This document shows, piece by piece, positions 8,239 to 9,094 of a stretch of 9,094 nt of DNA (its first letter is position 1; every line of letters starts with the position of its first letter). The stretch is from Candidatus Rokubacteria bacterium RIFCSPLOWO2_02_FULL_72_37. GTDB taxonomy: Bacteria; Methylomirabilota; Methylomirabilia; Rokubacteriales; CSP1-6. The position numbers and the translations under genes were made by a program. The stretch lies in contig MGCE01000097.1 in NCBI GenBank assembly GCA_001790315.1, forward strand, positions 5,701 to 14,794, in the 5' to 3' direction. The notes under the pieces were generated by a model, which was not told the DNA's origin, did no database searches, and was given only the letters and a program-made list of their open reading frames with translations.

Positions 8239-8255
8239 TTCCGGAGCATCCGGAA
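8239..8255. promoter_or_regulatory. Inverted repeat TTCCGGA-N3-TCCGGAA upstream of pilin 1
   Basis: This is a perfect 7-bp inverted repeat with spacer GCA, between the TGACG dyad and the sigma-54 promoter, centred near -93. The 9-mer CGTTCCGGA (8237-8245) recurs at 8851-8859 before the second pilin, again inside a palindrome. It could be a second regulator site, or an RNA hairpin 36 nt after the pilR stop codon. No T-tract follows, so a classical terminator is not supported. Confidence 0.4.
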
Positions 8256-8313
8256 TCGGGTGGGAGAGCGAAAAGCGGCATCGCGACGCCGGGTTCCGCA
8301 TCGTCTCCGCTCC

Positions 8314-8330
8314 CGGCATCGCTCCTGCAA
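8314..8330 (+). promoter_or_regulatory. Predicted sigma-54 promoter of the first pilin gene
   Basis: The -24 element CGGCATC and the -12 element CTGCAA place the invariant GG (8315-8316) and GC (8327-8328) exactly 12 bp apart, the sigma-54 spacing. Against TGGCACG-N4-TTGCA, 8 of 12 fixed bases match, including all four invariant ones. The expected transcription start is near 8340, giving a leader of about 37 nt before the ATG at 8377. PilR-dependent sigma-54 control of pilin genes is established in Pseudomonas, Myxococcus and Geobacter, and pilR lies directly upstream here. Confidence 0.65.
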
Positions 8331-8364
8331 TACGCCCAAGTCGATGAGCAAAGCGACGTGCACG

Positions 8365-8371
8365 TGGAGGG
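8365..8371 (+). promoter_or_regulatory. Ribosome binding site fixing the first pilin start
   Basis: TGGAGGG lies 5 nt before the ATG at 8377 and decides between three in-frame upstream or downstream choices. The ATG at 8260 lies upstream of the promoter. The ATG at 8344 is about 4 nt past the expected transcription start and has no ribosome site. The ATG at 8392 has only a weak site. Confidence 0.7.
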
Positions 8372-8376
8372 TCCGA

Positions 8377-8784
8377 ATGGCACGACGGCTGATGAAGCCC
8401 CGTTTCCCCCGGGGGCAGCGCGGGTTCACGCTGATCGAGCTGATGATCGTCGTCGCGATCATCGGCATCCTCGCGGCCATCGCCATCCCGCTGTACGCCA
8501 ACGTCCAGGCCCGCGCTCGCGTGGCGAAGGCGCAAGCCGATGCGCGCTCGATCGCGGCCGCCGTCTCGCTGTATCAGGCGCACATGTCGACGGTCCCGAG
8601 CGCGCTCGGCGACCTGACCGCGGTGGCGACCAACGGCCTGGGCCAGACGGCAGGACCCTTCCTGGCCTCGGTGCCCAGCCCGCCGGCCGGCTGGGCGACG
8701 CCGTACTCGTACACACCGAACACCGCCAGTGATATCTGGTCGATCTCCGCGACCGGCGACGGCGCGACCGTCACCCTTCCCTAG
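8377..8784 (+). CDS. Type IV prepilin with GspG-like C-terminal half
   Basis: This prepilin has 135 residues. The type III leader is 16 residues, basic (MARRLMKPRFPRGQRG) and ends in Gly-1. Prepilin peptidase (PilD, not in the window) would cut before FTLIELMIVVAIIGILAAIAIPLY, leaving a mature protein of 119 residues with N-methylated Phe1 and the assembly residue Glu5. The mature chain has no cysteine, so the disulphide loop of Pseudomonas and Neisseria pilins is absent. The C-terminal half (GPFLASVPSPPAGWATPYSYTP...IWSISATGDG) resembles the end of the short pseudopilin GspG (PYL..LP.DPWG.PY.Y...DI.S.GADG). Its place after pilS-pilR and behind a sigma-54 promoter argues for the major pilin. 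A minor pilin or pseudopilin is possible. An internal start at 8392 would give an 11-residue leader. I leave the symbol empty because two prepilin genes compete for the name pilA. Confidence 0.9.
   Translation: MARRLMKPRFPRGQRGFTLIELMIVVAIIGILAAIAIPLYANVQARARVAKAQADARSIAAAVSLYQAHMSTVPSALGDLTAVATNGLGQTAGPFLASVPSPPAGWATPYSYTPNTASDIWSISATGDGATVTLP
8416..8476 (+). repeat. Direct repeat copy 1, prepilin N-terminus coding segment
   Basis: This segment encodes QRGFTLIELMIVVAIIGILAA. It matches 9034-9094 at 59 of 61 bases; the last 52 bases (8425-8476 against 9043-9094) are identical. The second copy is cut by the window end, so the full length of the repeat is unknown. Confidence 0.9.
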
Positions 8785-8810
8785 CCCCATGACGCCGAGC
8801 CCCATGACGC
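8783..8810 (+). repeat. Tandem 13-bp direct repeat AGCCCCATGACGC
   Basis: Two perfect copies lie at 8783-8795 and 8798-8810, separated by CG, giving a 15-bp period. The first copy begins inside the first pilin's stop codon. Each copy carries a TGACG half-site, and the second TGACG is the left arm of the dyad at 8805-8819. It may add a half-site to the activator-binding region or may be a local slippage duplication. Confidence 0.75.
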
Positions 8811-8819
8811 TTTTCGTCA
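8805..8819. promoter_or_regulatory. Candidate PilR upstream activating site 2 (TGACG-N5-CGTCA)
   Basis: This perfect dyad with spacer CTTTT matches the dyad at 8200-8214 at 13 of 15 positions; the only differences are in the spacer. Its centre (8812) is 118.5 bp upstream of the -12 GC of the second pilin promoter, so near -131. A further TGACG half-site lies 15 bp upstream at 8790-8794. No T-tract follows (GCGCGCATGCC), which argues against a terminator for the first pilin. PilR as the ligand is inferred. Confidence 0.6.
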
Positions 8820-8851
8820 GCGCGCATGCCACGCAGAGTCAGCGAGGATCC

Positions 8852-8861
8852 GTTCCGGAAC
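8852..8861. promoter_or_regulatory. Palindrome GTTCCGGAAC upstream of pilin 2
   Basis: This perfect 10-bp palindrome shares the 9-mer CGTTCCGGA (8851-8859) with the region before the first pilin (8237-8245), where it forms a spaced inverted repeat. It lies between the TGACG dyad and the sigma-54 promoter, centred about 74 bp before the -12 GC, against about 80 bp in the other copy. It is possibly a second shared control site. Function unknown. Confidence 0.35.
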
Positions 8862-8897
8862 TCGCGCTGGCATCGAACCCCGTGAATTCCAAGAGCC

Positions 8898-8930
8898 CGG
8901 CTTCGGGATCACCGGGTGGCACCGAAGCTG
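8898..8930. other. Long imperfect palindrome/hairpin overlapping the -24 element of pilin 2
   Basis: Outer arms GCTTCGG (8900-8906) and CCGAAGC (8922-8928) and inner arms CACC (8910-8913) and GGTG (8915-8918) share the same centre, 8914. In RNA the outer stem extends by a G-U and a C-G pair (8899/8929 and 8898/8930). It lies 113 nt after the first pilin's stop. It could be the 3' end structure of that transcript, although no U-tract follows. As DNA it could be an operator covering the -24 region of the second promoter. Confidence 0.5.
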
Positions 8931-8932
8931 CA
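8917..8932 (+). promoter_or_regulatory. Predicted sigma-54 promoter of the second pilin gene
   Basis: TGGCACC-GAAG-CTGCA matches TGGCACG-N4-TTGCA at 10 of 12 fixed bases. The invariant GG (8918-8919) and GC (8930-8931) are exactly 12 bp apart. The expected transcription start is near 8943, about 49 nt before the ATG at 8992. This is the better of the two sigma-54 matches in the window, and it comes with its own TGACG dyad upstream. Confidence 0.75.
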
Positions 8933-8975
8933 GTCTCCCACGGCAGGCCACCCCAAACCAGGTGCCGAACGAAAG

Positions 8976-8982
8976 AAGGAGG
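8976..8982 (+). promoter_or_regulatory. Ribosome binding site of the second pilin
   Basis: AAGGAGG lies 9 nt before the ATG at 8992. It is strong and well spaced, and it fixes the start of a gene whose reading frame is cut off at the window end. Confidence 0.75.
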
Positions 8983-8991
8983 GTTAGCTCG

Positions 8992-9094
8992 ATGATCTAC
9001 TGGTGGAACAAGAAGCGCTGCAAGCTCGGTGATCAGCGTGGCTTCACGCTGATCGAGCTGATGATCGTCGTCGCGATCATCGGCATCCTCGCGG
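8992..9094 (+). CDS. Second type IV prepilin, 5' part only (cut by window end)
   Basis: Only 34 codons are visible. The leader is MIYWWNKKRCKLGDQRG, 17 residues ending in Gly-1, followed by FTLIELMIVVAIIGILA, the class III prepilin cleavage and helix motif with Glu5. The leader is unusual in holding two tryptophans and a cysteine, and it differs completely from that of the first pilin. The DNA from the cleavage site onward is identical to the first pilin's as far as the window shows. The gene has its own sigma-54 promoter and a strong ribosome site, so it is probably expressed independently of the first pilin. Two adjacent prepilin genes after pilR recall the pilA-N/pilA-C pair of Geobacter. 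Whether this is the major pilin cannot be decided without the rest of the gene. Confidence 0.9.
   Translation, partial: MIYWWNKKRCKLGDQRGFTLIELMIVVAIIGILA
9034..9094 (+). repeat. Direct repeat copy 2, prepilin N-terminus coding segment
   Basis: This is the second copy of the segment at 8416-8476. The two mismatches are at 9039 and 9042, just before the cleavage site, and identity is complete from 9043 to the window end. The copies are 618 bp apart in direct orientation, so recombination between them could delete or shuffle pilin sequence. Confidence 0.9.

Noticed and set aside
8276..8322. 9-bp direct repeat CGGCATCGC at 8276-8284 and 8314-8322, suggesting a second sigma-54 promoter
   Set aside because: The upstream copy has CC where the -12 GC should be. 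The repeat is short and could be chance in GC-rich DNA.
8356..8365. 10-bp palindrome ACGTGCACGT just before the first pilin's ribosome site
   Set aside because: It could form only a 3-bp RNA stem, is not repeated before the second pilin, and short GC-rich palindromes are common in this window.
8260..8376. N-terminal extension of the first pilin from the ATG at 8260
   Set aside because: It would place the predicted sigma-54 promoter inside the coding sequence and give a 55-residue leader. TGGAGGG before the ATG at 8377 gives a normal 16-residue leader.
8378..8392. Exact -24-like TGGCACG at the first pilin's start codon
   Set aside because: The position 12 bp downstream of the GG reads GA instead of the invariant GC, and a start there would fall inside the coding region. 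The site at 8314-8330 has correct spacing.

Overview
The window is a GC-rich, gene-dense bacterial segment with every gene on the + strand. It holds a core type IV pilus locus in the order pilB-pilT-pilC-pilS-pilR-pilin-pilin. This order is known from Geobacter, Myxococcus and related lineages. Together with the high GC content it suggests a deltaproteobacterial, Methylomirabilota/Rokubacteria-like or similar environmental genome. No taxonomic marker is present, so the assignment is tentative.

Layout: positions 1-1106 carry the 3' part of mazG (NTP pyrophosphohydrolase) and a macro-domain gene joined by an ATGA stop/start overlap. Positions 1116-5208 carry the pilus motor: extension ATPase PilB with an N-terminal c-di-GMP-type MshEN domain, retraction ATPase PilT and inner-membrane platform protein PilC. 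Positions 5211-8202 carry the two-component pair PilS (membrane sensor kinase) and PilR (sigma-54-dependent activator). From mazG to pilR, gaps and overlaps are -4, +9, +28, +9, +2 and -8 nt, so this can be one transcription unit. Positions 8377-8784 encode a complete short prepilin with a GspG-like C-terminal half. A second prepilin gene starts at 8992 and is cut by the window end.

The most interesting signal lies in the two short gaps before the pilin genes. Each gap contains the same kit in the same order: a perfect dyad TGACG-N5-CGTCA (8200-8214 and 8805-8819, 13 of 15 bases shared), then a TTCCGGA-containing inverted repeat (8239-8255 and 8852-8861), then a sigma-54 -24/-12 promoter (8314-8330 and 8917-8932), then a good Shine-Dalgarno site and a prepilin start. 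Dyad centre to the -12 GC is 120.5 bp in one copy and 118.5 bp in the other. I infer that the dyad is the PilR upstream activating site and that PilS-PilR, encoded immediately upstream, switches both pilins through sigma-54 RNA polymerase. The first dyad begins on the pilR stop codon itself.

No gene-free stretch exceeds 300 bases. I saw no tRNA, rRNA, CRISPR array, insertion sequence or riboswitch.
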